Notes: generated from the sequence alone by a model not told the origin. 64,000 bases of DNA from Stakelama portus (GCF_003171655.1 NZ_QFZL01000002.1:62001-126000), one strand, 5' to 3'. Shown: positions 23,948 to 32,594, counted from the stretch's first letter. A program made the numbers and translations.

Positions 23948-25035
23948 GCCGAAACGGCCTGGGCGCGGGCGGCGGTGTCGATACGGTCGAGGGCGGTCAT
24001 CAATTCCTCTTGAGTCGTGTAGCGGCCAAAGCCGATGCGGATGCTGGAGCGCGCCTGTCGGTCGGTCAGGCCGATCGCGCGCAGGACGTGGCTGGAGCGG
24101 CCCGAGCCGCTGGCACAGGCCGAACCGGCGGAAAAGGCAATATCGCGCAGTTCGGACATCAGGCGGGCGACGTCGAGCCCGTCGCGGCGAATGTTGAGGT
24201 TGCCGGGATAGCGAAGGTCGTGCGCCCCGTTGAGGTGCCAGCCGTCGAGACGCGCGAGTGCAGCGTCGCAGAGCGCTGTGACATGTGCCATGTCGGCGTC
24301 GCGCCGATCGGCCATCAGCTTCGCCGCCGTGCCGAAACCGGCGCAGAGCGCGGGGCTGAGCGTGCCCGAGCGGCCTGCCGCCTCCTGTCCGCCGCCATGG
24401 AGCAGCGGCGCGAGCGTTACGCCGTCGCGTATCCATAGGGCGCCGATCCCCTTTGGCCCGTGGATCTTGTGCGCGGAAATGGCGATCAGATCGGGGCCGT
24501 CAGGGATCGGTATGCGGCCATAGCCCTGAACCGCATCGCAGAGCATCAGCGCGCCGGCCTGATGCGCCAGTTTTGCCAGCGCGCCGACCGGCTGGATCGT
24601 GCCGATCTCGTTGTTGACGAGCATGCAGGCGACGAGCGCGGTGCCGGGCGTGATCGCTTCCGCCGCAGCTTCCAGATCAACGATGCCGTCTTCGCCGACC
24701 GGCAGGATCACCACCTCCCTGCCCTGCCCGCGCAATGCCTCGACCGTGTCGAGCACGGCGGCATGTTCGGTCGCCTGGGTCACGATGCGACCGGGACCGA
24801 CGCCCTTCAGCGCCCAGTTGAGCGCTTCGGTGGCGCCGCCGGTGAAGCTGATGTCGCCATTTTCGGGAAGCAACGCCGCGACCTGATCGCGCGCCACCGC
24901 GACTGCCGCGCGCGCGGCGCGTCCGGGCGCATGCGCGCTGTGCGGATTGGCGTGCTGCGACTGGAGCCAAGGGAGCATCGCCTGCAATGCTTCCGGCGCG
25001 AGCGGCGTCGTCGCCTGATAGTCGAGATAGATCAT
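23944..25035 (-). CDS. Cysteine desulfurase (NifS/IscS-like), second of a tandem pair
   Basis: The 363-residue PLP enzyme removes sulfur from L-cysteine for Fe-S cluster or thiolation chemistry. It shows 'MIYLDYQATTPLAPEAL', the PLP lysine in 'ISAHKIHGPKGIGALW', the conserved His in 'QATEHAAVLDTV' and the catalytic Cys in 'GSACASGSGRSSH'. It overlaps the neighbouring desulfurase gene and the ferredoxin gene by 4 bases each, so all are translated as a unit. It is somewhat shorter than the 400-residue IscS type. Confidence 0.9.
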   Translation of the reverse strand: MIYLDYQATTPLAPEALQAMLPWLQSQHANPHSAHAPGRAARAAVAVARDQVAALLPENGDISFTGGATEALNWALKGVGPGRIVTQATEHAAVLDTVEALRGQGREVVILPVGEDGIVDLEAAAEAITPGTALVACMLVNNEIGTIQPVGALAKLAHQAGALMLCDAVQGYGRIPIPDGPDLIAISAHKIHGPKGIGALWIRDGVTLAPLLHGGGQEAAGRSGTLSPALCAGFGTAAKLMADRRDADMAHVTALCDAALARLDGWHLNGAHDLRYPGNLNIRRDGLDVARLMSELRDIAFSAGSACASGSGRSSHVLRAIGLTDRQARSSIRIGFGRYTTQEELMTALDRIDTAARAQAVSA

Positions 25036-26135
25036 GCCGCGCGGTTTCTCCCCTCGGCGGCGAGGTTCAGCCAGTGCTCGAAGAACTGATCAATCTCTTC
25101 TGCGGTGGTGTCCCAGCCAAGGCTGACGCGGATCGTGCGGGCAGACACTTCCTCCGGGATACCAAAGGCCCGCAGCGTCCGGCTCTGCTTGAGTGTGCCG
25201 GAGGAGCAAGCGCTGCCCGCTGAAACTGCAATTCCCGCCATGTCGAACCGCATCAACTGGGCCGCCGCGCTGAAACCGGGCGTCGCAACGGCGAGAATGT
25301 GCCCGCTCCACAGCGCGCCTTCACCGGCGGGGGAAACCACCTCGCCACCCGCCCGATGGAAGTCATATTCGCGGTCCACAAGGACTTCGGCAATATCCAA
25401 CCACTTTGCCGTCCCGTCTCTGTTGCGCGCTACGTCGACGGCAGCGGCGAATCCCAGCGCGCCGGGCAAATTCTCAGTGCCCCCGCGATAGCCGAATTCC
25501 TGACCGCCTGACGGGTCGAGCATCGCGAAATCGCGCACCAGCAGCGCACCGATGCCGGGCGGTCCGCCAAGCTTGTGTGCCGACACCACAATCATGTCCG
25601 CATCGGGCAGCGCCAGCTTTCCGGCAGATTGCGAGCAATCGGACAGGAAGATGCCGCCCGCCTCGCGCACCTGATCGGCCACGCCCTCGAGCGGCTGGAT
25701 CGTGCCGGTTTCCGAATTGAGGTGCTGGATCGCCACGATCGGCTTGCCGTTGCCCGCGAGCAGCGATCGCAAAGCTTCCCGGTCAAAGGCGGCACCCGCC
25801 ATCGGCACTATCGCGGCCTGCGGTCCGGCAGCGCGGAACACCGCATCATGCTCCACAGCCGAAACGATCCCCCGATCCGCCTTCGCCCTGCCCAATCCGA
25901 TCGCCAGCGCCTCGCTCGCGCCGCTCGTGAAGATCAGTTCGCCGTCCCATCCCAACGCCGCCTTGATGCGGGCGCGCGCATCCTCGAGCGCGGCGCGCGC
26001 GGCGCGGCCTTCGGCATGCGGCGAAGAGGGGTTTGCCCAGTTGCGCATCCCCTGTTCCACCGCCGCGATTGCCTGTGGCAGCATCGGCGTGGTCGCGGCA
26101 TGATCGAGATAGATGCGGGTCAAGTCGTGTTCCAA
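25032..26135 (-). CDS. Cysteine desulfurase (NifS/IscS-like), first of a tandem pair
   Basis: The 367-residue product is a class V aminotransferase-fold desulfurase. It has 'IYLDHAATTPMLPQA', 'VSAVEHDAVFRA', 'LNSETGTIQPLEG', the PLP lysine in 'VVSAHKLGGPPGIGALL' and the catalytic Cys in 'SAGSACSSGTLKQSRTL', so it appears active. It begins the operon and overlaps its sister gene by 4 bases. The two differ clearly in sequence, so this is not a recent duplication; they may serve different sulfur acceptors. Confidence 0.9.
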   Translation of the reverse strand: MEHDLTRIYLDHAATTPMLPQAIAAVEQGMRNWANPSSPHAEGRAARAALEDARARIKAALGWDGELIFTSGASEALAIGLGRAKADRGIVSAVEHDAVFRAAGPQAAIVPMAGAAFDREALRSLLAGNGKPIVAIQHLNSETGTIQPLEGVADQVREAGGIFLSDCSQSAGKLALPDADMIVVSAHKLGGPPGIGALLVRDFAMLDPSGGQEFGYRGGTENLPGALGFAAAVDVARNRDGTAKWLDIAEVLVDREYDFHRAGGEVVSPAGEGALWSGHILAVATPGFSAAAQLMRFDMAGIAVSAGSACSSGTLKQSRTLRAFGIPEEVSARTIRVSLGWDTTAEEIDQFFEHWLNLAAEGRNRAA

Positions 26136-26216
26136 TTGCGCAAATCGGGTCCGTGCCTATATAGCGCGCACTTTCCTGCGCTCCACCGGAGCGTGAACCG
26201 AATCATCGTAGGTGCC

Positions 26217-26873
26217 ATGCCCGAAGTCATCTTTCCCGGTCCGGAAGGCCGCCTCGAAGGCCGTTTTTCGCCCGCTCCCAAGCCCCGCGCACCCGTCGCG
26301 ATGATCCTGCATCCCCACCCGCAATCGGGCGGGACGATGAACAATCACATGGTGCAGGAACTGTACAAAACGTTCCAGCGGCGCGGTTTTGCGACGCTGC
26401 GCTTCAATTTCCGCGGCGTGGGACGCAGCCAGGGCACGTTCGACAATGGCATCGGCGAGCTTTCCGATGCCGCCAGCGCGCTCGACTGGGTACAGAGCTT
26501 CCACCCCGAAGCATCGACCACCTGGATCGCGGGCGTCAGCTTCGGCGCGTGGATCGGCATGCAGCTGTTGATGCGCCGCCCCGAAATCCGCGGCTTCATT
26601 TCAGTCGCTCCGCCCGCGAACATGTATGATTTCACGTTCCTGGCGCCCTGCCCCAGTTCGGGCATCATCATTCAGGGCGACAGCGACGAAGTCGTTACGC
26701 CCGGCGCGGTGCAGAAGCTGGTCGACAAGCTGCGCACGCAGAAGCACATCACCATCCATCACGATGTGATCCCGGGCGCGAACCATTTCTTCCAGAATGA
26801 AATGGGCCTGTTGATGAAGAGCGTCGACAATTATCTCGACATGCGGCTCGACCCGAACTCACCGATCCGCTGA
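26217..26873 (+). CDS. Alpha/beta hydrolase, small serine hydrolase type
   Basis: The 218-residue product is a compact alpha/beta hydrolase. It has an oxyanion-type 'ILHPHPQSGGTMNN', the nucleophile elbow 'GVSFGAWIG' (Ser), the acid region 'QGDSDEVVTPG' (Asp) and the catalytic His in 'GANHFFQNEM'. The 'HPHPQSGGTM' and 'LRFNFRGVGRSQG' motifs are those of a widespread family of small bacterial hydrolases of unknown substrate. The ATG at 26217 starts the conserved sequence. It is divergent from the desulfurase operon and 3 bases from the next gene. Confidence 0.85.
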   Translation: MPEVIFPGPEGRLEGRFSPAPKPRAPVAMILHPHPQSGGTMNNHMVQELYKTFQRRGFATLRFNFRGVGRSQGTFDNGIGELSDAASALDWVQSFHPEASTTWIAGVSFGAWIGMQLLMRRPEIRGFISVAPPANMYDFTFLAPCPSSGIIIQGDSDEVVTPGAVQKLVDKLRTQKHITIHHDVIPGANHFFQNEMGLLMKSVDNYLDMRLDPNSPIR

Positions 26874-26876
26874 GCC

Positions 26877-27350
26877 ATGACCATTCGCCGCGTCGACATC
26901 ACAGCGACCGGCGGATGCCAGTGCGGCGCGGTGCGATATCGCGCCACGGCGATGCTCGACAATGCGCATATCTGTCATTGCCGGATGTGCCAGAAAGCGA
27001 CCGGCGGGCCGTTCGCCGCGCTGGTCGCCGCGCCCGATGACGCATTGACCTTCACGCGCGGCGCGCCTGCCGTTTTCATGAGTTCGCAGCGTGTCGAACG
27101 CGGCTTTTGCAGCGATTGCGGCACGCCGCTTTTCTATCATTCGCTCGACAGCGGACGGACCAATCTGACGATCGGATCGCTTGACGATCCCGCCGCTTTT
27201 TCGCCGCATAGCCAGCTGGGCAGCGAGGCGCGGCTGCCGTGGTTCGGCGCCTTGCCGACGCTGCACGACGATGGCGTGACCGGCGCTGCGAATCCCGAAT
27301 GGGCAGCAGCGATCGCGCGAACGAGCCGTCAGGCCCCCGATCATGACTGA
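26877..27350 (+). CDS. GFA family zinc protein (glutathione-dependent formaldehyde-activating type)
   Basis: The 157-residue product has the zinc-binding cysteines of the GFA fold: 'GGCQCGAVRYRA', 'ICHCRMCQKATGG' and 'GFCSDCGTPLFY'. These proteins bind two zinc ions and were named for glutathione-formaldehyde chemistry, though most members have no proven reaction. It follows the hydrolase gene by 3 bases and likely shares its transcript. Confidence 0.88.
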   Translation: MTIRRVDITATGGCQCGAVRYRATAMLDNAHICHCRMCQKATGGPFAALVAAPDDALTFTRGAPAVFMSSQRVERGFCSDCGTPLFYHSLDSGRTNLTIGSLDDPAAFSPHSQLGSEARLPWFGALPTLHDDGVTGAANPEWAAAIARTSRQAPDHD

Positions 27351-27356
27351 CCGGCG

Positions 27357-28244
27357 CTAGGAAGCGCGCAGCCGCGCCGCGATCCAGTCATCGACGATCG
27401 CCGTGCCGGGATAATCGGCATTTCCCATGTCGCGGTTGATCTGCATATGCCCGCGTAGCGCGCGTCCCGGCAGCGCACGCACGCTGGCATCGGTTCCCGC
27501 ACCCGTCAGCACGCGCGCCAGCCCCTCGGACTGGCGCTTGCCGTCGTCGCGATCGACATGGAGGATCAGGAACGCCGGGGCATTGGGCGAAGCGGCATGA
27601 TGGAAGGGCGACAGGGCGCGCTGGCGCACAGGATCGTCACCGAACGCCTGACGATAGGTATCGTGCATGATCCGGGGACCGTCGCCAAGCTGGGCCGGGA
27701 CGTCATAGGCAGCCCCGTCGAGCAGAACCACGCCGCGCAATGCGTCCATGCTGAGCCCCGCGGCGCGCAGATATTGCGGATCGGTGCCGACCAGCGCGGC
27801 CAGATGCGCGCCCGCACTATGCCCCATCAGCACGATCCGCGAGGGATCGATGCCCAGTTCGCGCGCATGACCGACCAGCCAGGCGAGCCCATTGGCTATA
27901 TCCGCCGCCTGCTGCTCCACAGTCGCCGCAGGAACCAGCCGATAGTTGAGCGAGGCGACGGCATAGCCGCGCGCATGGAAATGCGTGATCTTTGCTTCGC
28001 CGGTGGCATTGCCCTTGTCGCCGCGCTTCCACCCGCCGCCATGGACGAAAACGATCAAAGGCGCATTTTCGGCAGCGGCAGGATAGAAATCGAGCCGTTG
28101 CAGCGGCGCTAGCCCATAAGCGATTTCACGCGCGTCGGACTGGATCGCCGAAGGCGCCACGGGATCGGCCAGCCCTCTGGCAGCGACGCATCCGGCGCTC
28201 AGCAGTGCCGCCGCAGCGATAGAGGCCGTCAATATCCTGCGCAT
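27357..28244 (-). CDS. Alpha/beta hydrolase (carboxylesterase/lipase-like), predicted lipoprotein
   Basis: The 295-residue product begins with a signal and lipobox ('AALLSAGC'), then has the oxyanion motif 'VHGGGWKRGDKG', the nucleophile elbow 'LMGHSAGAHLAALVG' (Ser) and late catalytic residues 'HVDRDDGKRQSEG' (Asp) and 'GRALRGHMQIN' (His). This is the hormone-sensitive-lipase-like (BD-FAE) type that cleaves esters. The lipobox suggests attachment to the envelope. It is convergent with the GFA gene. Confidence 0.85.
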   Translation of the reverse strand: MRRILTASIAAAALLSAGCVAARGLADPVAPSAIQSDAREIAYGLAPLQRLDFYPAAAENAPLIVFVHGGGWKRGDKGNATGEAKITHFHARGYAVASLNYRLVPAATVEQQAADIANGLAWLVGHARELGIDPSRIVLMGHSAGAHLAALVGTDPQYLRAAGLSMDALRGVVLLDGAAYDVPAQLGDGPRIMHDTYRQAFGDDPVRQRALSPFHHAASPNAPAFLILHVDRDDGKRQSEGLARVLTGAGTDASVRALPGRALRGHMQINRDMGNADYPGTAIVDDWIAARLRAS

Positions 28245-28301
28245 GCGCGTCTCCCGATATCCGTCGCCAACATGACACCGGAGCGCTGAACCGCGCCTGA
28301 C

Positions 28302-28481
28302 TCAGAGCGTCCAGATCAGGACATTGCCGAGCATCACCGCAGCGCAGACGATCATCAGGATGCCGCGCCGGCGGTCGTTGCGCTTTGCGATCATCCACAC
28401 GCCGCCGGCGACCAGCGCCAGCATCGCCGCGATCGTCAGCATCAGCGCGAAGCCGGCAATCGGCGTCAGCGAACCGGTCAC
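28302..28481 (-). CDS. 59-residue two-helix membrane protein
   Basis: The frame encodes 59 residues with two hydrophobic helices ('IAGFALMLTIAAMLALVAGG' and 'GILMIVCAAVMLGNVLIW') joined by a basic loop 'KRNDRRR'. It starts at a GTG that overlaps the stop of the dehydratase gene upstream (GTGA), so it is probably translated by coupling. I do not recognise the family. Confidence 0.7.
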   Translation of the reverse strand: MTGSLTPIAGFALMLTIAAMLALVAGGVWMIAKRNDRRRGILMIVCAAVMLGNVLIWTL

Positions 28482-29491
28482 GACAATTCCCCGGCGGCAT
28501 CGGCGTTCTGAGTGCTATTCTCCGATTCGCGATCGGCGAGCACGCGGGCATAGGCGTCGGGATCGACATTGCCGCCCGACAGGATGACGAGCATGCCCGG
28601 CTGTAACGCGATCTTGCCGGACAGGATCGCCGCGAGCCCGACCGCGCCGCCCGGTTCGACCACGAGCCGGAGATGATCGGCCGCCCAGCGTTGCGCGATG
28701 CGAATCTCCGCCTCGGACACGGCAATGCCGGTGACGCCGCGATTCGACAGCACGTCGAAAGTGAGTTGCGAAACCCGGGGCGTCATCAATGCGTCGCACG
28801 CCGTTTCCGGCGCATCGTCGCGCACCGGCTCGATCCAGCCCGCCTCGAGACTGCGGCACATATCGTCCCAGCCTTCGGGTTCGACGATCGTGACTTCGGC
28901 GTCGGGCAGCGCCAGCGCGCATCCGGCGGCGAGCCCGCCCCCGCCACAGGGCACGACGATGCGAGTCGGCTGGTCGAGCCCCAGGCTGCTCATCTGCTGC
29001 GCGGCTTCGATCGCTGCGCTCCCCTGCCCCTCGATCACCCAGGGATCGTCGAAACTGGGCACCAGAGTCGCGCCGCGCGAGTGCGCCAGATGCGCGGCGA
29101 TCTTCTCACGATTTTCGGTCCTGCGGTCATAGGAAACGACCTCGGCACCCAGCGCGAGCGTGCCGTCGCGTTTCACTTTCGGCGCATCGGACGGCATCAC
29201 GATCACTGCCGGAATGCCGAGCCGCCGCGCCGCCCAGGCGATACCCTGAGCATGGTTGCCCGAGGAAAAGGCCACCACGCCGCGCTGACGCCCCTGTTCG
29301 TCGAGCGCGGACAGCCGGTGCCACGCCCCGCGCAGCTTGAACGCGCCGACCGGCTGGAGCGATTCGGCCTTGAACGCGACCGTCACCCCCCTGATACTCG
29401 CCGTCAGCAACGGCGAAGGCGGCACGATCGCCGCGATCTTGGCAGCAGCGTCCCGAACGCCTGCCCGTGTAGGCTGTCTTACAATCGTCAC
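28478..29491 (-). CDS. PLP-dependent threonine dehydratase-like enzyme
   Basis: The 337-residue protein belongs to the fold type II PLP family of serine/threonine dehydratases and serine racemases. The PLP lysine lies in 'PVGAFKLRGAWHRL', the substrate loop is 'FSSGNHAQGIAWAA' and the phosphate-binding loop is 'VPCGGGGLAAGC'. There is no ACT regulatory domain, so it is a catabolic or racemase-like form rather than full IlvA. It likely deaminates threonine or serine, or acts on 3-hydroxyaspartate. It is followed by an overlapping small membrane gene. Confidence 0.85.
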   Translation of the reverse strand: MTIVRQPTRAGVRDAAAKIAAIVPPSPLLTASIRGVTVAFKAESLQPVGAFKLRGAWHRLSALDEQGRQRGVVAFSSGNHAQGIAWAARRLGIPAVIVMPSDAPKVKRDGTLALGAEVVSYDRRTENREKIAAHLAHSRGATLVPSFDDPWVIEGQGSAAIEAAQQMSSLGLDQPTRIVVPCGGGGLAAGCALALPDAEVTIVEPEGWDDMCRSLEAGWIEPVRDDAPETACDALMTPRVSQLTFDVLSNRGVTGIAVSEAEIRIAQRWAADHLRLVVEPGGAVGLAAILSGKIALQPGMLVILSGGNVDPDAYARVLADRESENSTQNADAAGELS

Positions 29492-29644
29492 GACTCAACC
29501 CCGCAAGGAACTCACAACGTCCTATAGTCTTTACATCAAAAGCGGTGGACCCTATGTGGCCATTCCCTCGCTGCCCCATGGGACTTCCAACCGCAAGGCA
29601 GCACTTGTGTTGAACTGCAAAACTACCCTTGGAGGTCCCTTGAA

Positions 29645-30832
29645 TTGGCCAAACATCATAGCGCGCTGGGGCTAGCAACCGCCCTTCGACCGGTTCAGCC
29701 GGTAACGCTTGTTCGCCCGCACGCAGCTGCGCGCGCTGCCCGATTCTTCGTCGAGAAGTTTCCGGGTCGTGCGATGTACGCCGTAAAGGCGAATCCGTCC
29801 CCCGACCTGCTGCAGGTTCTGTGGGATGCAGGCATCACGCATTATGACGTTGCTTCGCTGGGCGAAGTCCGACTCGTGTCGCGGACGCTTCCCGACGCCA
29901 CCTTGTGCTTCATGCACCCGGTGAAGGCGGAGGAAGCGATTGCCGAGGCCTATTTCGATCATGGCTGCCGCACTTTCAGCCTCGATTCGATCGAGGAGCT
30001 GGAAAAGATCGTTCGCGCGACCGAAGGCGCGAAGGATCTGACGCTATGCGTACGCCTGCGCGTATCCTCCGATCATTCCAAGCTGAGCCTGGCTTCCAAA
30101 TTCGGCGCGATGCCGGGCGAGACCAAGCAATTGTTGTTCGCCACGCGCCAGGCGGCCGATGCGCTGGGCATCTGTTTCCATGTCGGCAGCCAGGCGATGA
30201 GCCCGGAAGCCTATTCCAACGCAATGGAACGCGTGCGCGAAGCGATCGTCGAAGCCGCAGTGACGGTCGACGTAATCGATGTCGGCGGCGGATTTCCGTC
30301 GGCCTATCCGGGGATGGAGCCGCCGGCGCTCGAACATTATTTCGAAACGATCCACCGCGCCTGGGAAAGCCTGCCGATCAGCTATTCGGCGGAACTGTGG
30401 GCCGAGCCGGGCCGTGCGCTGTGCGCCGAGTATAGCTCGATCGTCGTCCGCGTCGAAAAGCGTCGCGGTGACGAGCTTTATATCAACGATGGCGCCTATG
30501 GCGCGTTGTTCGATGCGGCGCATATCGGCTGGCGCTTTCCGGTGCGGCTGCTGCGTGAGCCGGACAGCAATGCGCGGGACATGGAATTTTCCTTCTATGG
30601 TCCGACGTGCGACGACCTCGATCATATGGCGGGGCCGTTCCTGCTGCCGGCCGATATTCGGGCAGGCGATTATATCGAGATCGGCATGCTGGGCGCCTAT
30701 GGTTCGGCGATGCGGACCGCGTTCAACGGCTTTGGTTCGGACGAGACCGTAATCGTGACCGACGAACCGATGGCGAGCCTGTATCTGCCCGACGAGCAAC
30801 GCCGGGCGGCGTCGAACGTCGTTACGCTGTAA
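29645..30832 (+). CDS. Ornithine/lysine decarboxylase, alanine-racemase-fold type
   Basis: The 395-residue PLP enzyme has the PLP lysine in 'MYAVKANPSPDLL', 'CFHVGSQAMSPEAY', the glycine-rich loop 'VIDVGGGFPSAYPGM', the active-site Cys in 'FYGPTCDDLDHM' and 'AEPGRALCAEYS'. This is the eukaryotic-like ornithine decarboxylase group that makes putrescine. I chose the TTG at 29645 because GGAGG (29631-29635) lies 9 bases upstream; no ATG serves. It is followed by a deoxyhypusine-synthase-like gene, so the two probably make homospermidine or a related polyamine. A palindromic repeat lies between them. Confidence 0.88.
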   Translation: MAKHHSALGLATALRPVQPVTLVRPHAAARAARFFVEKFPGRAMYAVKANPSPDLLQVLWDAGITHYDVASLGEVRLVSRTLPDATLCFMHPVKAEEAIAEAYFDHGCRTFSLDSIEELEKIVRATEGAKDLTLCVRLRVSSDHSKLSLASKFGAMPGETKQLLFATRQAADALGICFHVGSQAMSPEAYSNAMERVREAIVEAAVTVDVIDVGGGFPSAYPGMEPPALEHYFETIHRAWESLPISYSAELWAEPGRALCAEYSSIVVRVEKRRGDELYINDGAYGALFDAAHIGWRFPVRLLREPDSNARDMEFSFYGPTCDDLDHMAGPFLLPADIRAGDYIEIGMLGAYGSAMRTAFNGFGSDETVIVTDEPMASLYLPDEQRRAASNVVTL

Positions 30833-30846
30833 CATTTGCTGTTAAG

Positions 30847-30938
30847 CCCGTTTGGGCTGAGCCGGTCAAAACCCCGTTCTTCTCTCTGCAGCCGGCAGCG
30901 AAGAAGAGCGGCACTTCGACAAGCTCAGTGCAAACGGG
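30847..30938. repeat. Sphingomonad palindromic intergenic repeat, copy upstream of the DHS-like gene
   Basis: CCCGTTTGGGCTGAGCC on the left and CTTCGACAAGCTCAGTG plus CAAACGGG on the right form an imperfect inverted repeat; the inner arms are GTTCTTC and GAAGAAG. It is a diverged copy of the family described at 17666. Confidence 0.75.
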
Positions 30939-31018
30939 TTAAGAGGCTGTGCCTCTGCCAACGGGTTTCCGCGTCCCCTTTTTGAACGACGTTGGCCATG
31001 ACGATTGGGAGAACCCCC

Positions 31019-32098
31019 ATGACCGATACCCTGACCAAGACCGCAGCCGCCAACGCGCCGATCAACGACACGCGCAAGGCCGAACTTCTGTCGAGCACCG
31101 TCGAGCATATCGACATTCGCAGCTTCGACGCGCGTCCGATCATCGATTCGATGAAGAAGATGAGCTTCACCAGCCGCGACCTGGCGAATGCGACCGGCAT
31201 TTATAACCAGATGCTGAGCGACCCCGATTGCACGGTCTGTCTCGTCATCGCCGGTTCGACTTCGGCGGGCGGCTGCATGGACCTCTATGCCGAGCTGGTG
31301 CGCAGCAACATGGTCGATGTGATCGTCGCCACCGGCGCCAGCATCGTCGACATGGACTTCTTCGAAGGGCTTGGCCACAAACATTACCAAGCGCTTGAAA
31401 TCCCTGACGATGACACGCTGCGTTCGCTCTATATCGACCGCATCTACGACACCTATATCGACGAAGAGCAGCTGCAGGATTGCGACCACACGATCAACAA
31501 GATCGCGGAATCGCTCGATCCCAAGCCATATTCGTCGCGCGCCTTCATCCGCGAAATGGGCAAATACCTTGTCGAGCACGGCAAGAAGGACAACAGCCTC
31601 GTCAAGCTGGCGTACGAGCATGACGTTCCGATCTTCTGCCCGGCGTTCGTCGACTCCTCGGCGGGCTTTGGCCTCGTCAAGCATCAGGTCGATGCCGCCA
31701 AGGAAGGCCGCCCGTACATGGTGCTCGATGCGATTGCCGATTTCCGCGAGCTTACGCAGATCAAGATCGAGGCGGGCACCACCGGCCTGCTCATGATCGG
31801 CGGCGGCGTGCCCAAGAACTTCATTCAGGACACGGTCGTATGCGCCGAAATCCTGGGCCATGAAGATGTCGAAGTGCACAAATATGCAGTCCAGATCACT
31901 GTCGCCGATGTCCGCGACGGCGCCTGTTCGTCCTCGACGCTGCAGGAGGCGGCGAGCTGGGGCAAGGTCAACACCGGCATCGAACAGATGGTGTTCGCCG
32001 AAGCCGGCAGCGTGATGCCGCTGCTCGCCAGCGATGCCTATCATCGCGGCCATTGGAAGGACCGCGCCAAGCGCGCCTGGGCCAAGCTGTTCGCCTGA
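31019..32098 (+). CDS. Deoxyhypusine synthase-like polyamine enzyme (homospermidine synthase type)
   Basis: The 359-residue product is a bacterial deoxyhypusine synthase (DHS) homologue. Bacteria lack eIF5A, so the acceptor must be a small amine. The catalytic lysine of DHS is kept in 'AASWGKVNTG' (about Lys316), and the NAD-site motifs 'IAGSTSAGGCMDLY', 'VATGASIVDMDFF' and 'IGGGVPKNFIQDT' are present. Sphingomonads contain homospermidine as a main polyamine, so homospermidine synthesis, or the related bis(guanidino)azanonane activity annotated for such proteins, fits. The ATG at 31019 follows GGGAGA. A strong terminator follows at 32121. Confidence 0.85.
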   Translation: MTDTLTKTAAANAPINDTRKAELLSSTVEHIDIRSFDARPIIDSMKKMSFTSRDLANATGIYNQMLSDPDCTVCLVIAGSTSAGGCMDLYAELVRSNMVDVIVATGASIVDMDFFEGLGHKHYQALEIPDDDTLRSLYIDRIYDTYIDEEQLQDCDHTINKIAESLDPKPYSSRAFIREMGKYLVEHGKKDNSLVKLAYEHDVPIFCPAFVDSSAGFGLVKHQVDAAKEGRPYMVLDAIADFRELTQIKIEAGTTGLLMIGGGVPKNFIQDTVVCAEILGHEDVEVHKYAVQITVADVRDGACSSSTLQEAASWGKVNTGIEQMVFAEAGSVMPLLASDAYHRGHWKDRAKRAWAKLFA

Positions 32099-32120
32099 TC
32101 CGCGCGATCGAACGCAAACC

Positions 32121-32159
32121 GAAAAACCCGCCGGAGCACCCTGCTCCGGCGGGTTTTTC
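32121..32159 (+). terminator. Intrinsic terminator after the DHS-like gene
   Basis: GAAAAACCCGCCGGAGC (32121-32137) pairs perfectly with GCTCCGGCGGGTTTTTC (32143-32159), a 17-pair stem with a 5-base loop, A-rich before and T-rich after. It can act in both directions. Confidence 0.95.
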
Positions 32160-32303
32160 CTTGGCTATTGCGGTTGCGGATCATAGCCGCTGGCGGCGAT
32201 TGCGCATGGCACGACACGCGAACCGAAACGCAGCGGCCGAGGCTCGCCTCCACGCCCCAAGTCATCGATAGGCAGCGCATCATAGGCCAGCTATAGCCGG
32301 TGC

Positions 32304-32483
32304 ATGGCAGAGAAATTCGAACGGCATCGTCAGCCCTGGCGGCCCGATGAAATCCAGAAACTTCACACGCTGGCCGGCAAGGGCATGGCGCTGAAGGCGA
32401 TCGCCAAGGCGCTGACCCGCAGCGAGGAATCGGTGAAGGATCGCGCACGAGCGGACGGGCTGAAGATCGCCAGGTTGCGATGA
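32304..32483 (+). CDS. 59-residue SANT/Myb-like helix-turn-helix protein
   Basis: The frame encodes 59 residues: 'RQPWRPDEIQKLHTLAGKGM', then 'LKAIAKALTRSEESVKDRA' and 'ADGLKIARL'. The pattern of Trp, three short helices and 'IAK.L.RS..SV..RA' is that of small SANT/Myb-like DNA-binding proteins common in Alphaproteobacteria. Its target is unknown. It stands alone after the polyamine terminator. No clear ribosome site is visible. Confidence 0.75.
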   Translation: MAEKFERHRQPWRPDEIQKLHTLAGKGMALKAIAKALTRSEESVKDRARADGLKIARLR

Positions 32484-32578
32484 GGCGGCGCCAAACTGTC
32501 GATTAAACTTACAGTAACCAAGGGCTCCGCCAGGCCGTTAACTATGTAACACATTGTTTTTAAGCGTTTTGGTGGTTC

Positions 32579-32594
32579 TGGCCCGATCTCTGCT
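32579..32594 (+). promoter_or_regulatory. Candidate sigma-54 (-24/-12) promoter of the PEP-CTERM gene
   Basis: TGGCCCG-ATCT-CTGCTT at 32579-32594 has GG and GC ten bases apart, which fits the -24/-12 pattern (consensus TGGCACG-N4-TTGCW) with a C for A and a C for T. It lies 35 bases before the ATG at 32630. PEP-CTERM genes in other bacteria are often under RpoN with PrsK/PrsR, neither of which is in this window. Confidence 0.55.
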
